From Chlorocebus sabaeus (Eukaryota > Chordata > Mammalia > Primates > Cercopithecidae), in NCBI RefSeq assembly GCF_047675955.1, contig NC_132927.1, forward strand, positions 64,523,702-64,587,701: a stretch of DNA of 64,000 nucleotides, given 5' to 3'. The notes under the pieces are model-generated. The model had not been told where the DNA came from and did not search any database. It saw only the letters and a list, made by a program, of their open reading frames with translations. Positions 11,380-23,040 of the stretch are shown here, piece by piece; the first letter of the stretch is position 1; each line of letters opens with the position of its first letter. A program made the translations under genes and the position numbers.

Positions 11380-13236
11380 CTTCACAATTGTATGTGGGCA
11401 GAAAACCCTCAAACTCATTTTCAGCAGAGCTGGAAAAAGGATATAATCCAGACATTCCAGCATATGTGTAAGAACTACCAAAAGAAGCAGAGATTGGACA
11501 GAAGCCATATGAACAAAAAATAAAGGGAAGAAGCTCGGAAAATGATGACAGGGCCCTAAAGTGGTAAATTTCAGAAAGTATCAGAAAATATCCAAGTATA
11601 AAGGACCTCACTCTGAACTTCAAAAGAGATGTCCCTGTTTTTACCAAGTATGAAACATAAGATAAAGAGGGATAGCAGCAGAAGCCACCCTGAACTTGAT
11701 CTGGTTCAGAAAACAGGAGAGGTAGGACAGAAATAATACAGATGGACCCTATTTGCAGGAAACACTCTGTCACAGAAATGAAGAGAGTTAGGATGTCCAA
11801 TCTGGAAGGTGGTATCCTGACTCACACTGCTCTCCTCTCCCCGACTCCATGAAATCATTTGGCAGAAAGCTGGTCCAGGAATATCCAATTTGCTTGGGGC
11901 CAGGTATTTTAAAAAGAAGTTGACCCAACATAAATATAAAACTTCCATAAGAAAAAAATGTGAAAAGACTAACAAAACTTACCAATGGGTGGAGATGCTC
12001 ACCAGAAAAATGTTTCCAAAATCAGACAAAAATTGTGACCAAGTATGAAATAATTATCTCTAAGAATCTTCACAGAGAAGCCAAAAAGCAGAAATTCAAG
12101 AAATCAGTGGAAAATTGAACAAGTGAAAATGAAATGTGAGCTATGAAATTCAGGAAAGAAACAGGAAAAGGAAAAAATTCCCTACTGATCACAAAAAAAC
12201 AAAAAATAAAATTGGAAGAAGTACAGGGCAGCATAGGCATTGTGGAAAATATACAAATAAAAGGAATAGGGAGAACAAAATAAACAAAATGAAAACTAAA
12301 TTTTAAGAGTTAAAAAGTAGAAGAGAAATGAGAGACATAGAAGATGAGCAAAGAAGTTACAATATATATATAGCTGTAATTGTCCAAAAAAACAAAACCA
12401 AAACCACACAGCAAAGAAAATGTTTAAAGATGTCAATCAAGAAAACTTTACCACAATAAAACAGTCAAAACCTAGTCATGTTATCAGACGAAAGATAGAG
12501 AAATAATATTTGAAGTCACTGAACAAAAGGATGAAGCCACCTATAAAAGTGGAAAAAAATAGGCTGGCATCAGGTATCCCCCAACAGCTGCATGAAAACT
12601 GGGAAACAGAAGAGCAACACCTGTAAGACCAGTTAAAAAGAAAATGTGAAGTCAGGCATGGTGGCTCACACATGTAATCCTAGCACTCTGGGAGGCCAAG
12701 GCAGGAGGATCCTTTGAGACCAGGAGTCTGAGACCAGTCTGGGCAACACAGCAAGACCTGGCTTCTACAAAATATTTTAAAAATTAGCTAGCCCTGGTGG
12801 TATATGCCACTTAGGAGGCTGAAGCAGAACGATCACTTGGCCCAGGTGGCCCAGGAGTTGGAGACTGCAGTGAGCTATGTTTGCACCAGTGCACTACAGC
12901 CTGGACAACAGAGCAAGACCTAGTCTCAAAAAAAAAAAAAAAAAAGGAAAAGAAAATATGAGTCAACAAAATGGATTTCATTTTGTTTCAACTATCCTTC
13001 AAATGTTAAGCTACAACTGTGAACAATGCAAGATCTCACAGAATATTGCTCCCCTGAGCCATTCTTACGGCAACTACTTGAAGATCACTTTCAGCCAAGT
13101 AAGTGATCATGAGATAAACCACAGCAAAAGGACTAGAGATAAACATTAGTGATATCTAACTATAGAGCTATGACTAAAACAAATGCGAATATCAGGATAA
13201 CAAATTAAAATGTAAATTACATACCCTGAGGTTATA
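11380..13236 (+). mobile_element. A-rich old LINE (HAL1/L1-like), left part
   Basis: Long A-rich plus-strand stretch typical of the sense strand of an old L1 or HAL1 (many GAAGAA, ACAAAA and GAAAAT runs), with no open frame of note on the plus strand. It is interrupted by an Alu at 12652-12946 and cut by the Tigger1 at 13237. Similar A-rich sequence resumes after 15921. The family is a guess from composition. Confidence 0.4.
12652..12946 (+). mobile_element. Alu (J-type)
   Basis: Dimeric Alu with 'GTGGCTCACACATGTAATCC' and an A-tail at 12929-12945. Target duplications are AAAAGAAAATGTGAAGTC and AAAAGAAAATATGAGTC. The second monomer lacks the usual 'CTGTAGTCCCAGCTAC' segment. Confidence 0.9.
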
Positions 13237-13607
13237 CAGGCATACCTCAGAGACATTGTGAGTTAGGCTTCAGCCCACCATGATAAAGTGAATCACACAA
13301 TTTTTTTTTGTTTCCCAAAGCATATAAAAGTTATGTTTACATTCTACTATAGTCTATTAAGTGTTCAATAGCATTAGCTCTAAAAAAGCAATAGATGTGC
13401 CTTAACTTGAAAATACTTTATTGCCAAAAATTCTAATAATAATCTGAGTTTTCAACAAGTCATAATGTTTTTGCTGGTGGAGGGTCTTCCTTTGATGTTG
13501 ATGACTACTGACTGATCACGATGGTGACTGTTGAAGTCTGGGGCGGCTGTGACAATTTCTTGAAATAAGACAACAAAGAAGTTGGCTGCATTCATTGATT
13601 CTTCCGT

Positions 13608-14990
13608 TCACCATTTCTCTGTAACATGCAATGCTGTTTGATAGCATTTTACCCACAGTAGAATTTTTTTCAAATTGGAATCAATCCTCTCAAACCTTGC
13701 CACTGCTTTATCAACTAAGTTGATATAATATTCTAAATTCTCTGTTGTCATTTCAACAATGTTCACAGTATCTTTACCAGGCAGGAGCAGATTCCATCTC
13801 AAGAAATCACTTTCTTTGTTCATCCATAAGAATAAGCTCCTAATTCATTCAAGTTTTATCATGAGATACAGCATTTCAGTCACATCTTCAGGCTCTGCTT
13901 CTAATTCCAACACATCAGCAGTGGCTTCCTCTAGTGAAGTCTTGAACCTCTCAAAGTCCTCCATGAGGCTTGGAGTTTCTTCCAAACTCTTGTTAAGGTT
14001 GATATTTTGACCTCTTCCAATTCATCACAAATGTTCTTAATGGTATCTACAATGATGACCCCTTTCCAGAAGATGTTCAATTTACTTTGCTCAGAGCCAT
14101 CAGAGGAATCATTACGTATGGCAGCTACAGCCTTATGAAATGTATTTCTTAATAAGAGTTCAAAGTCAAAATTACTCCACCCATGGGCTAAAGAATGGAT
14201 GTGGTGTTAGCAAGCATGAAAACAACATTTATCTCCTTGCACATTTCCATCAGAGCTCTTGGGTGGCTAGGTGCATTGTCAGTGAACAGTACTATTTTGA
14301 AAGGAATCTTTTTTCTGAGCAGTGGATCTCAATAGTGAGGTTAAATTCTTCAGTAAACGATGCTGTAAACAGATGTGCTGTCATCCAAGCTTTGAAGTTC
14401 CATTTATAGAAGGCAGGCAGAATAGACTTAGCATAATCCTTAAGGGTCTTAGGATTTTCTGGATAATAAACGTACACTGGCTTCAACATAAAGTCACCAG
14501 CTACATTAGCCCCTAACAAGAGAGTCAGCCTATCATTTGAAGCTTTGAAGCCAGGCATTGACTTCTCTTCTGTAGCTATCAAAGTCCTAGATGGCACCTT
14601 GTAATATAAGGCTGTTTTGTCTATAATGAAAATCTGTTGTTTAGTATATCCACTTTCTTAGCTAGACTTTCTGGATAACTTGCTGTAGCTTCTCCATTAG
14701 CACTTGCCACTTTAACCTGCACTTTTATGTTATCAAAAGGCCTTCTTCCCTTAAATGTCATAAGCCAACCTCTGCTAGCTTCAAACTTTCTTCTGAAGCC
14801 TCCTTACCTCTCTTAGCCTTCATAGAATTGAAAAGAGCCCTCTTGCTCTGAATTAGATTTTAGCTTAAGGGAATGTTGTGGCTGGTTTGATCTTCTATCC
14901 AGACCACTACAATTTTCTCCATATCAGCAATAAGGCTGGTTCACTTTCTTATCATTAGTGTGCTCACTCACTGGAGGAGCACTTTTAAAT
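13608..14990 (-). pseudogene. Tigger1 transposase remnant (pogo/CENP-B-like DDE)
   Basis: Broken transposase of the element at 13237-15920. On the minus strand, 14292-14597 still reads as a DDE-domain piece (LLLGANVAGDFMLKP, ENPKTLKDYAKSILP, KWNFKAWMTAHLF). About 13608-13823 reads as part of the C-terminal region (TTENLEYYINLVDKAVARFE). Between and upstream are frame changes and stops, and an Alu cuts the N-terminal DNA-binding part. These proteins bind the terminal repeats and cut at TA sites; this copy cannot encode an active enzyme. Nothing suggests host use. Confidence 0.85.
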
Positions 14991-15009
14991 TCTTTCAGGA
15001 ATTTTTACT

Positions 15010-15311
15010 GGCCAGGAACAGCAGCTCATGCCTGTAATCCCAGCACTTTGGGAGGCCAAGGCGGGTGGATCGCTTGAGCCCAGGAGTTCAAGACCAGCCT
15101 CGGCAATGTAGTGAAACTCCATCTCTAGAAAAAAAATGTTTAAAAAAATAACCAGGAATGGTGATGCACACTAGTAGTCTGAGCGACTTAGGGGGCTGAG
15201 GTAGGAGGATCCCTTGAACCCAGGAATCAAAGCTGCAGTGAACCATGATCATACCACTGCACTCCTGCGTGGGTGACACAGAGAGATCTTGTCTCAAAAA
15301 AAAAAAAAAAC
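15010..15311 (+). mobile_element. Alu inserted in Tigger1
   Basis: Full Alu (GGCCAGGAACAGCAGCTC to an A14 tail ending 15311) splitting the Tigger1 N-terminal coding part. Flanks AGGAATTTTTACT and AGAATTTCCTTTACACT look like a diverged target duplication. Confidence 0.92.
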
Positions 15312-15920
15312 ACAGAATTTCCTTTACACTCACAACTTTGCTAACTGTTTGGCAGAAGAGACCTAGCTGTTGGCCTGTTTCAGAGTTCAATATGCCTTCC
15401 TCACCAAGCTTAATTATTTCTAGATTTACATTTAAAATGAGAGACATGTGACTGGCTCTTCCTTTCACTAGAACACGGAGACGCCACTGCAGGGTTATTA
15501 GTTGGCCAAACTTCAATACCGTTGTGCCTCAGGGATCTGGGATGCCTGAATGGCCAGCTAGTGGAACAGTCAGAACACACAGCATTCATGGATTAAGTTC
15601 ACCATCTTCAAAGGGCATGGTTTGTGGCACCCCAAAACAATGACAATTGTCACATCAAAGATCACTGACCACAGATCTCCATAACAGATATAATCAAAAA
15701 CGAAACAGGTTGAAACTATTGTGAAAATTACCAAAATGTGACAGAGACACAGAATGGCGCACACGATGTTGGAAAAATGGCACCAATAGACTTGTTCAAT
15801 GTGGGATTGCCACACGGCTTAAATTTGTTTAAAAAAAAAAAAAAGTAAAAAAGTAAAAAAAAAAAAAAAACAGCATCTTCAAAGCACAATAAAGCAAGGC
15901 ACAATAAAGTGAGATACAAC

Positions 15921-17050
15921 TTATATAGAATGATACCATGAATAAGAGTAGATAGTGGAAGAGGGAAAGGAAGTTGAGATGCTAATTTCACTGACTGCCT
16001 TATATGTAATAGCTGAGTGCCAAGAGTTATCATTTAAAGCTGGCAAATCATATAAGAGAAACATAAGCATGTTTAATCATTTAAAAGATGATGTCCACCA
16101 AAACTTTGTGTTCGAAAAAGAAAGAAAAGAGATATCATCACCCATTATGGGGATCAAATACATGCTGGTTAACAAATAGAACACTAAGATTATTATATGC
16201 CATTATACTTATAAAGTTAACCCCTAGGCCAGGTGCGGTGGCTCACCTGGGAGGCCAAGGCAGGCAGATTACCTGAGGTCAGGAGTTCGAGACCAGCCTG
16301 ACCAACGTGGTGAAACCCCATCTCTACTCAAAGATACAAAATTACCCGGGCATGATGGTGGGCACCTGTAATCCTAGTTACATGGTAGGCTGAGGCAAGA
16401 GAATCGCTTGAATCCGGGAGGCGGAGGTTGCAGTGAGCTGAGATTGCACCACTGCACTCCAGCCTGGGTGACAAGAGTGAAATTCTGTCTCAATAAATAA
16501 ATAAATAAATATAAATAAACGAATACAGTTAACCCCAAGACAAAAATACGAAACTCTCCAAGTGTCAGAAAAAAAAGATACACAAAAAATAAGACAAAGA
16601 CTGATACAGGAAAGAGGTCATTGCAGTTCACTCCATGATCAGCTGCAGAAAGCATTTATCTAGTCAAAATCATGCAGATGTTTCACTTCTATCTAATTAA
16701 ATATTGGGAAGACAGGAGGACAGGAAAAGAGCCCTTCTGTGGTGGGGCAGGCAGGAAGAAGGAACTGACTCCTCATCTTCCACAATACAAAGTCAAAAAA
16801 AAAATCCCCAAAACTGAAAATTCCAGAAGAAGTACAAGCAAGATATTTAAAGACATGGATCGGATGAATGTTCAAATCCACAATCAAAACAGATGAAAGT
16901 GACGGTCTCTGGGAAGGTAAGAAAAGGTGAGAGGGTCAGAATGTTACTGTTTTTTATAACAAATTTTGTAGAACATTTTGGTCCCTTACTATACAGCTTT
17001 AATAAGAAGTACAATTTTTAAAATGGAAGTTGAGCTCAAATGAGTAATCC
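15921..17050 (+). mobile_element. A-rich old LINE-like sequence, right part
   Basis: A-rich sequence resembling 11380-13236 resumes after Tigger1 and runs to about 17050, with an Alu in the middle. Probably the same pre-existing element split by the transposon; low certainty. Confidence 0.35.
16226..16526 (+). mobile_element. Alu (S-type) with small 5' deletion
   Basis: Starts GGCCAGGTGCGGTGGCTCAC but jumps straight to CTGGGAGGCC, losing about 18 bases. The tail is (AAAT)n at 16493-16524. Target duplications AGTTAACCCC lie at 16215-16224 and 16528-16537. Confidence 0.93.
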
Positions 17051-17313
17051 GAATTCAACCGACCAACTCATATTTTCCATTCTAACCTTTTCATTAGGTT
17101 CGCTAGCCTTTCATTCTGGAAAAAGAGATACTTCATTCTGCTTTGGCTTTTGTTGAAAGCCAGCACAATGACAGCATTAATTTAAATGACAGTGTTTCGT
17201 AAGCCTCCTCTGAACCTCAAACTATAGTTTATGCTATGAGGACAAAACACTGACTAAGCACCCTTACTCAAGATGACCTGCAGAGGAAGAGATATTAGCA
17301 AACGAATGGGTAC

Positions 17314-17431
17314 CTATGGTGGTGATGACAGTTCCAGCAAAGAAAAAGGCACTGCCGAGGTCCCAGTGGCTGCTGTTGTTGGAGGAGTTTCCTATTGGAC
17401 TGACTCCCGCATTGTCAGCATCAAGGGCATG
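17314..17431 (-). CDS. KCNK10: KCNK10 coding exon 3: cap, glycosylation sites, pore helix 1
   Basis: A 118-bp minus-strand exon: 39 codons plus one base. It reads HALDADNAGVSPIGN, SSNNSSHWDLGSAFFF and AGTVITTI, then the first base of a glycine codon. The overlapping N-x-S sequons (NSS, NNS, NSS) are the extracellular glycosylation cluster of TREK channels, and WDLGSAFFFAGTVITTI is the first pore helix leading into the selectivity filter. The acceptor is TTTGCAG after a long pyrimidine tract. The donor is ATAG|GTACCC, weak at +4 to +6. The intron cuts the first glycine codon of the filter GYG in phase 1, a position I recall as conserved across animal K2P genes. The frame joins exon 2 (Q|H) and exon 4 (G|YGN) with no stop. 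Confidence 0.96.
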
Positions 17432-17904
17432 CTGCAAAGAAAGGGAAAAAGCGTAAGACTCAGTTTAAAAGTTGTTCTTTTAGTTTTTGTTTCTTTTAAA
17501 AAAAAAAAGAAAAAGAAAGAAAGAAAGGTTCCAATACATTATTCCCCTGCTCAAGAACCTGCAATGATCTAGAAAGAACTGGTTAAGTGGATGAGGGTAC
17601 CATCCCAAAGCAAAATGCTATGCACCCAGTTGTGAAAATTAGAAAATTAGTGTTAAGTCGGGGGGAAACACTAGGATATAGAATATGGTGACTTTTATAG
17701 AAAGCTTGCAGGCATGGGGTGGCCCAGATTATGCAATATGTATACAAGTTGCTGCGCATATACACACACAAAAATGTCTAGAAGAATGTTCACCCAAAGT
17801 GGACATTTCTGCAAGGCAGGATTTTGGTTGCTTTTTCACTCTTTTCTGTCTTGTAAGAATGTTTTACCTTGAGCTTGTTTCCATAGGGCAGGAGTTAAGA
17901 GCCA

Positions 17905-18100
17905 TCCTGACTGTAGCCGTTATTAACTTCAGAACCTTGGGCAAGTTATTTGAACCTCTCTAAGCCTAGTTTCCTCATTTGCAAACTAGAGATAAAACCT
18001 TCCCCACAGGGTTGTTGTGAGGATTAAATGAGATGGTCCAAGTAACATCCTTAGCCCAATGTCTGGCTCCCAGTTAGGGTTTAACAAACAGTAACCAATT
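17905..18100 (+). mobile_element. MIR
   Basis: MIR core 'CCTTGGGCAAGTTATTTGAA', 'CCTAGTTTCCTCATTTGCAA', then 'GTTGTTGTGAGGATTAAATG'. Well preserved. Confidence 0.85.
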
Positions 18101-18894
18101 TCATGATTGTCATTCCACTCTCACCCACCCCCACACCACACACACACATCTCTCTTTTTAAAAATAAGCTACAATGACTCCTCGATGATTACTGAATTTG
18201 AGATTCCATACACCTTAAAATTTCCAACAAACTGGTCACAATGATGACCCATTTTCATCTCACACTGCTATAAATTCCCCACTCTGGGCAGACACTCCAT
18301 GACATGTTCCCTGTACTTATGTACCTGTGCCCTCCCACAAACAGTGCCCATCCTTCTAGGTCTAATTCAAGCCCTGCTTCTTCCAGGAGACTTAGTCTAT
18401 GCATCACTGCTTCACAGTTGCCCCCTTCCCTGAGTTCATACTCTGGCAACAGTTAAAGATACTGCTTAAAATCCCTCCCTAGCCTCATCACAAGCAGGAG
18501 AAGGTGAAAAACTCCACAGCAGTTCTTCCTGAGCTGGCCCCTGCCACCCTCTTTCAAGCCAGGAGAAAAGGTAGGACATGCTGTCATGGCAGCCCAAACA
18601 CACGCTGTTCACACGGGCGAGCCGGGATATAAAAGCGACAGGTGGAAGCCTTGGAGAGGAGGTGACAGACACAGGAGCTACTTCTAGAACAACAAACAGA
18701 CATTCGGTTCCTTGGGCAAACCTGGAATAACCCTATGTAGGGAGAGCAAGACAGAAATATTGAAATGTAATTACATTTATCCTAAGTAATGCCCATTAAG
18801 TTTTGTTAAAACAGGCATATAGTGGTTGTCACAAATCAGATTACAACTGGAAAAGTCAATCATTATTACATTTTGCCTTCTTTCATCTGAGTTA

Positions 18895-19090
18895 TTTCAC
18901 TCTGGACAAGGGATCAACAACCTTTTCCATAAAGGGTCAGATAGTAAGTATTTTAGCCCTAGTGGGCCACATATGGTCTCTGTTGTATATTTTTCTTTCT
19001 TTTAAATAATCTTTTAAATATGCAAAAACCATTTTTAGCTCAGGGGTTGTACAAAAAGAGGCTGTGAGCTAGATTTGGCAGACTCATAGA
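18895..19090 (-). mobile_element. hAT-type DNA transposon fossil
   Basis: Matches a common mammalian repeat with 'CCATAAAGGGTCAGATAGTA', 'GTATTTTAGCCCTAGTGGGC', then 'GCTGTGAGCTAGATTTGGCA'. I recall it as a hAT-Charlie relative but cannot name the family. Confidence 0.5.
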
Positions 19091-19799
19091 CAACTGACTG
19101 GACGATACAGGGGAAAAAAGCACCTTCTGTCAAGTGCCGAGTCTATTCTTCTCTCCCTCTATGAGAACATGGAATATTATGCAAGGCCGCAGCCGGCCAC
19201 TGTTTCTAGCAAACCCAGGCACCCTAGAATTTAAAATCTGGCTGCATGGGATGTGTACAGACTGTCTTTGCATAAATCAGCCTAATTGACAATGGTCACA
19301 TAATCATCAGAGGTATGTTCTGCTCTGCTCTAGAGGGGAGACAGATGGTGGGTCCTTTCCACTGATAGCATCTCCATTTTCACTGTGCCATATGAGTACC
19401 ATCAGACCAAGCCACCGAGCCTTCACCAGTGTTTATATCTTCATTATCTACTCAGCTCTGATGGGAATAATACTGCAGGGAGGGCTCTAGGCGTCAGTCA
19501 CTTAGGTTGCCTCAAATCATACCATCAGTACCTAATATTTACAACTCCTATCAAGCTGTGAAGAGAGGTTAGGCTCACTCAAGTCTCACAGTGCTGAGAA
19601 TTGCATATAAATGTCATAAGCAAACCCAGCACTGCAAACAAAAATACAGATTTGCATGAAAGACAACGGGGACGATGATTTGTTTCATCAAAAAATCTGA
19701 AGAATCCTTTTCAAGTTTCATTTTTCTTGAATTACGCAATTTATAAATATTTAGTATTTACCTATGTAACCCTCAAGGAAAGTGTTTATCAGCTGAAAG

Positions 19800-20030
19800 G
19801 AAAAGGGAACTAACAGTTGTTAAGTGCCTGCCCTTTGCCAGGTGCATTGGAAGTGTCATTCTGTTTTATCCTTTCTACAACTTGTGTGTGATTTCATTCT
19901 ATCCTTTCCATAACTTGCAAGAAAGTAGTATGATCCCCCACCTTAGAGATGGGGAAAAAGTTTCAGGAAACTCAATTAACTTGTCCTAGGTCACCCAGTC
20001 AGGAAGTGAAGAGGCCAGGATTCAACCCTG
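19800..20030 (-). mobile_element. MIR, with a short internal duplication
   Basis: Reverse MIR: 'TTAAGTGCCTGCCCTTTGCC', 'AACTTGTCCTAGGTCACCCA', then 'CAGGATTCAACCCTGTCTGG'. Around 19858-19918 a unit like TTCTRTYTTATCCTTTCYA-ACTTG occurs twice. Confidence 0.75.
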
Positions 20031-22869
20031 TCTGGCCCAAAGCAGATGGTTTTGCCTTTCCTCTACCTTTGGTACCCAGAATGCATGCCGCCTCCCCAAC
20101 TCTCATCTTCACCTCTAGACATATGAGGAAGAAGGACAGCCATTGTCCAAGAATTTAGGCAGAAGAGACCTTACAAGGGATCATTTCTAATTAGACAGCT
20201 TCCTTGAACATGCAAATGGAGACACCAAACTTCATTTGGCTGTCAAAGCTGATTAGAGACGAGTCACTCTGTGTTAAAATAAAATTAAAGAATAAATTAA
20301 TTAAAGTGGGATAAGGTTGATTTTTATGCCCTAAGAGGGAGGGATCAGAGAAAACAGAAAAGCCCTGAAAAAGGAGGACAAGAAGAAATAAGGCAACAAA
20401 AAGGGGTGTCAACAGACAGGTGGGAAATTCAGGCTCCATAGTGGCAATGCCCAGGTCTTTGAAGAGCAACTCCATCTAGTATCCAATTTCAGCTGGGTTC
20501 TATCTGTGATGTCAATTCCTCTCTCCCTGCCAAATCTTCAGTAAAATGGGCAATGCACCCAAATGCCTTGGGGAAGCAGTTTCGTGGAAATTATATATAA
20601 GGGTTGTTATGGGCAAAGCAGGGCCACTGATGATCTGAACTAACTCCTTGAGAGCAAGACTCAATGAAAAGGAGAAAAATAAGGTCTCCTACGAGTCACC
20701 AAACTTCTGATAAGGCTTTAGAAAGTCCCAATGCTGAGAATGAGGTTTGATTTTCTATCTGGATCTTATGGCTCTGAAAAACTCTGGCAAACAACCAGAA
20801 TTCAAGTGAATCAGCAAACTCGGGTTATAACTGACTGTTACCACTTGAATTGGCAATTTCATTTTTAACTCAATAATAATAATTCTAATGGAGTGTATAG
20901 TTTTAATTTTTATTAATTTTCAAAGTATTTTCTAATGATCTTAATTGTTTGAGCTCAAGTAAAACATTTTAAAATTAAATGCATTTGCTTTTAAGATTTT
21001 TCTCTGCATTCAGGCTGCAGAAGTGAATGGAGGGCAGCCCATGAGGAATGTATGAGCACGCAGATGATGAAATGGCACGACTGAGCTCTGTACAGTTTAG
21101 CTCAAAAAATGTTACAGGGTAGAGGTTCAATCAATGTTATGCAATAATTTCAGGCTCAATGAGCATCATTTGTTCACTTACAACTTCAACCATTATCAAG
21201 TTCAGCGAGATCTTATGAGGATCAAAAAATTCACATAGATAGATAATTCAATAGAGGTAGACAGATAATTAGATGGGGGGGATACTGTAGATAAGACGGT
21301 ATTACTTTACATTTTAATTCCATTCCTCCTTGAATTTCCTTTTTAGCCTCTAAGCTGGCATTTCCAGCACCCACTTAGCTACCCAGTAAATGGCCCAGGA
21401 GTGAATGTTTTAAGTCAACAATAAATAAATGAACAAACTAAGTGAATAAATTTGGGTATATTATCTTCCCAGAGGTGTGAGAGGAAAACATTTTACTTCT
21501 TTCTAAAATTAGACAAACACAAAAGCAACTCAACAACAACAACAAAATAATAATGATTTGTTTCTTTTAAAAAGAGGTGGAGAGCTGACTTGAAAGAGGG
21601 CAAGATCTAAAAGATTCTGTATCCCTCTTTCTCCCTTGTCCTCCCCACCCCCACACCATGCATTAGGACTATCTGACAGGCAGAAGAGAGAAACGGCAAC
21701 CTCTCACAAAGTGAGGCGGGTCTGTAGCCGATGTGCTTAGAAAGAGAGGAGGAGGAGGTAACTGGACCCCTCACAGGACCCCCCACCACATTTCCCCCAC
21801 CAGTTTCCTCCCATCAGGCAACGCCAGCTACATGAATCACTGCTCCAGACAGCGTGTGATACCATCATGAGTGTTAGTGCTGCACTGGGATGAATGATGA
21901 CCCGCAGGGGACCACTAACTGTCTGTGGCTTTTCTCCTATGATCTGTGCACTCGGTGAGATCATCTGTTTCTCTGTTTCCTTATGTGCCACCAAAAAGAA
22001 AGACAAACAAAGGTGCAGCAGTAATCTCTCGGCTTGTCTCAGACTGGCTGAAGAATACAACAGATTTGTGCCCTATACATGGATGCTAATAGTTGGGTAA
22101 CCAGTTGATCTATTGTCCAAAGCAGGGAACTTGCAAATTAAAAGGTAGCTCTGTTAACAACTACGCTGGGACCACGGGACGGGTGCAACCCTGGATGTAT
22201 GGTCATTTTACTAACAGATTGTTTGTCTCTTGAGAAAGGACTTCATCTGAGGGTACAATGGTGGCTGTGGCCACAATGTTCTTACTCCCTAAACGGCACA
22301 GTCAGCAAATGGATTATGAATTGGAGATTTAGCCAGGGATTGAGGTAGGGCGAGGGCATGAGTGTGGAAAGTGGCTCCTAAAGTGTATTAAAAGTGAGCC
22401 TATCCCAGCCATTAGCAGTTGGAAGGAAAGCCACAACCCCTGTGAGAAAGGCAATTGGCAGACCACATTCCTTACTACTCATAAATACCCCTAATGATTC
22501 AAAACCCCAGCAGCAGGGCAGCAACATCTCTCCACCTCCTCGCACATTTGTGGCGGAAGAGCCTCGGGTTTGAAGTGGAAAGACAATATTTAATTTGCCT
22601 GCCACAATTACTTTTTCTTTCACCTGCTTCAGAAGTATTTCACATATAAGTGAATCTTCTGTGGCTGGGGGAAGGGCAGCTTTACATCCAAGGGCGAGGT
22701 GAGTTCGTATTTCAAACAACCATGGGAGGGTCTCAGAGAGGACTTCTGGGGCCACACCCATCGAGGCACTTTTGTGGCTGATGCAGAGATGTCTTCGATT
22801 CAGTACAGAGAGGGAGACGGTGGAAGCACCTCATACATTACTCTTGAACAGGGAAAGTTCTTGGATAAA

Positions 22870-23040
22870 GTAGTAACCGTTCAGCCTTGCAAGTTGTTCA
22901 GCTTCGCTGAACCTTGGTTTCCTCATCTATAAAATGAGGGACTAATACCTTCCATGCAAGGTTGTTGTCAGAGTTGTTTAAAATGAACATAAGACATCAG
23001 GCACTGTGCCTTGTCATTTCTTATTCAGGAGTATTAGTAA
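22870..23040 (+). mobile_element. MIR fossil
   Basis: 'TTGGTTTCCTCATCTATAAA' followed by 'AAGGTTGTTGTCAGAGTTGT' is the MIR 3' half. Confidence 0.7.

Larger units (their letters stand above)
13237..15920 (-). mobile_element. Tigger1 DNA transposon (Tc1/mariner superfamily)
   Basis: Begins after a TA with the Tigger terminal repeat (CAGGCATACCTCAGAGACAT) and ends near 15920 with a degraded inverted copy (AAGCACAATAAAGCAAGGC). Near-full length: about 2.68 kb, or about 2.38 kb without the Alu inserted at 15010-15311. The minus strand carries the decayed transposase. Another oddity is an A-rich expansion at 15829-15870 near the distal end. Confidence 0.92.
4106..17313 (-). other. KCNK10: KCNK10 intron between exons 4 and 3
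   Basis: A 13.2-kb intron bounded by the weak GTACCC donor at 17308-17313 and the CCAG acceptor at 4106. About 4400-6500 has no repeat or gene I can name. MIR copies lie near 6540-6740 and 7350-7560, an AluJ-type copy at 7612-7922 and an L1M-like 3' piece near 8630-8960. About 9000-11350 is mostly unassigned; 9690-10030 looks like an old interspersed repeat whose family I cannot fix. From 11380 to 17040 lies an A-rich old LINE-like region split by a Tigger1 and three Alus. Confidence 0.9.

Noticed and set aside
11366..11800. 144-codon minus-strand frame
   Set aside because: Antisense of A-rich LINE-like sequence, so mostly Phe/Ser/Leu; no domain or conservation cue.
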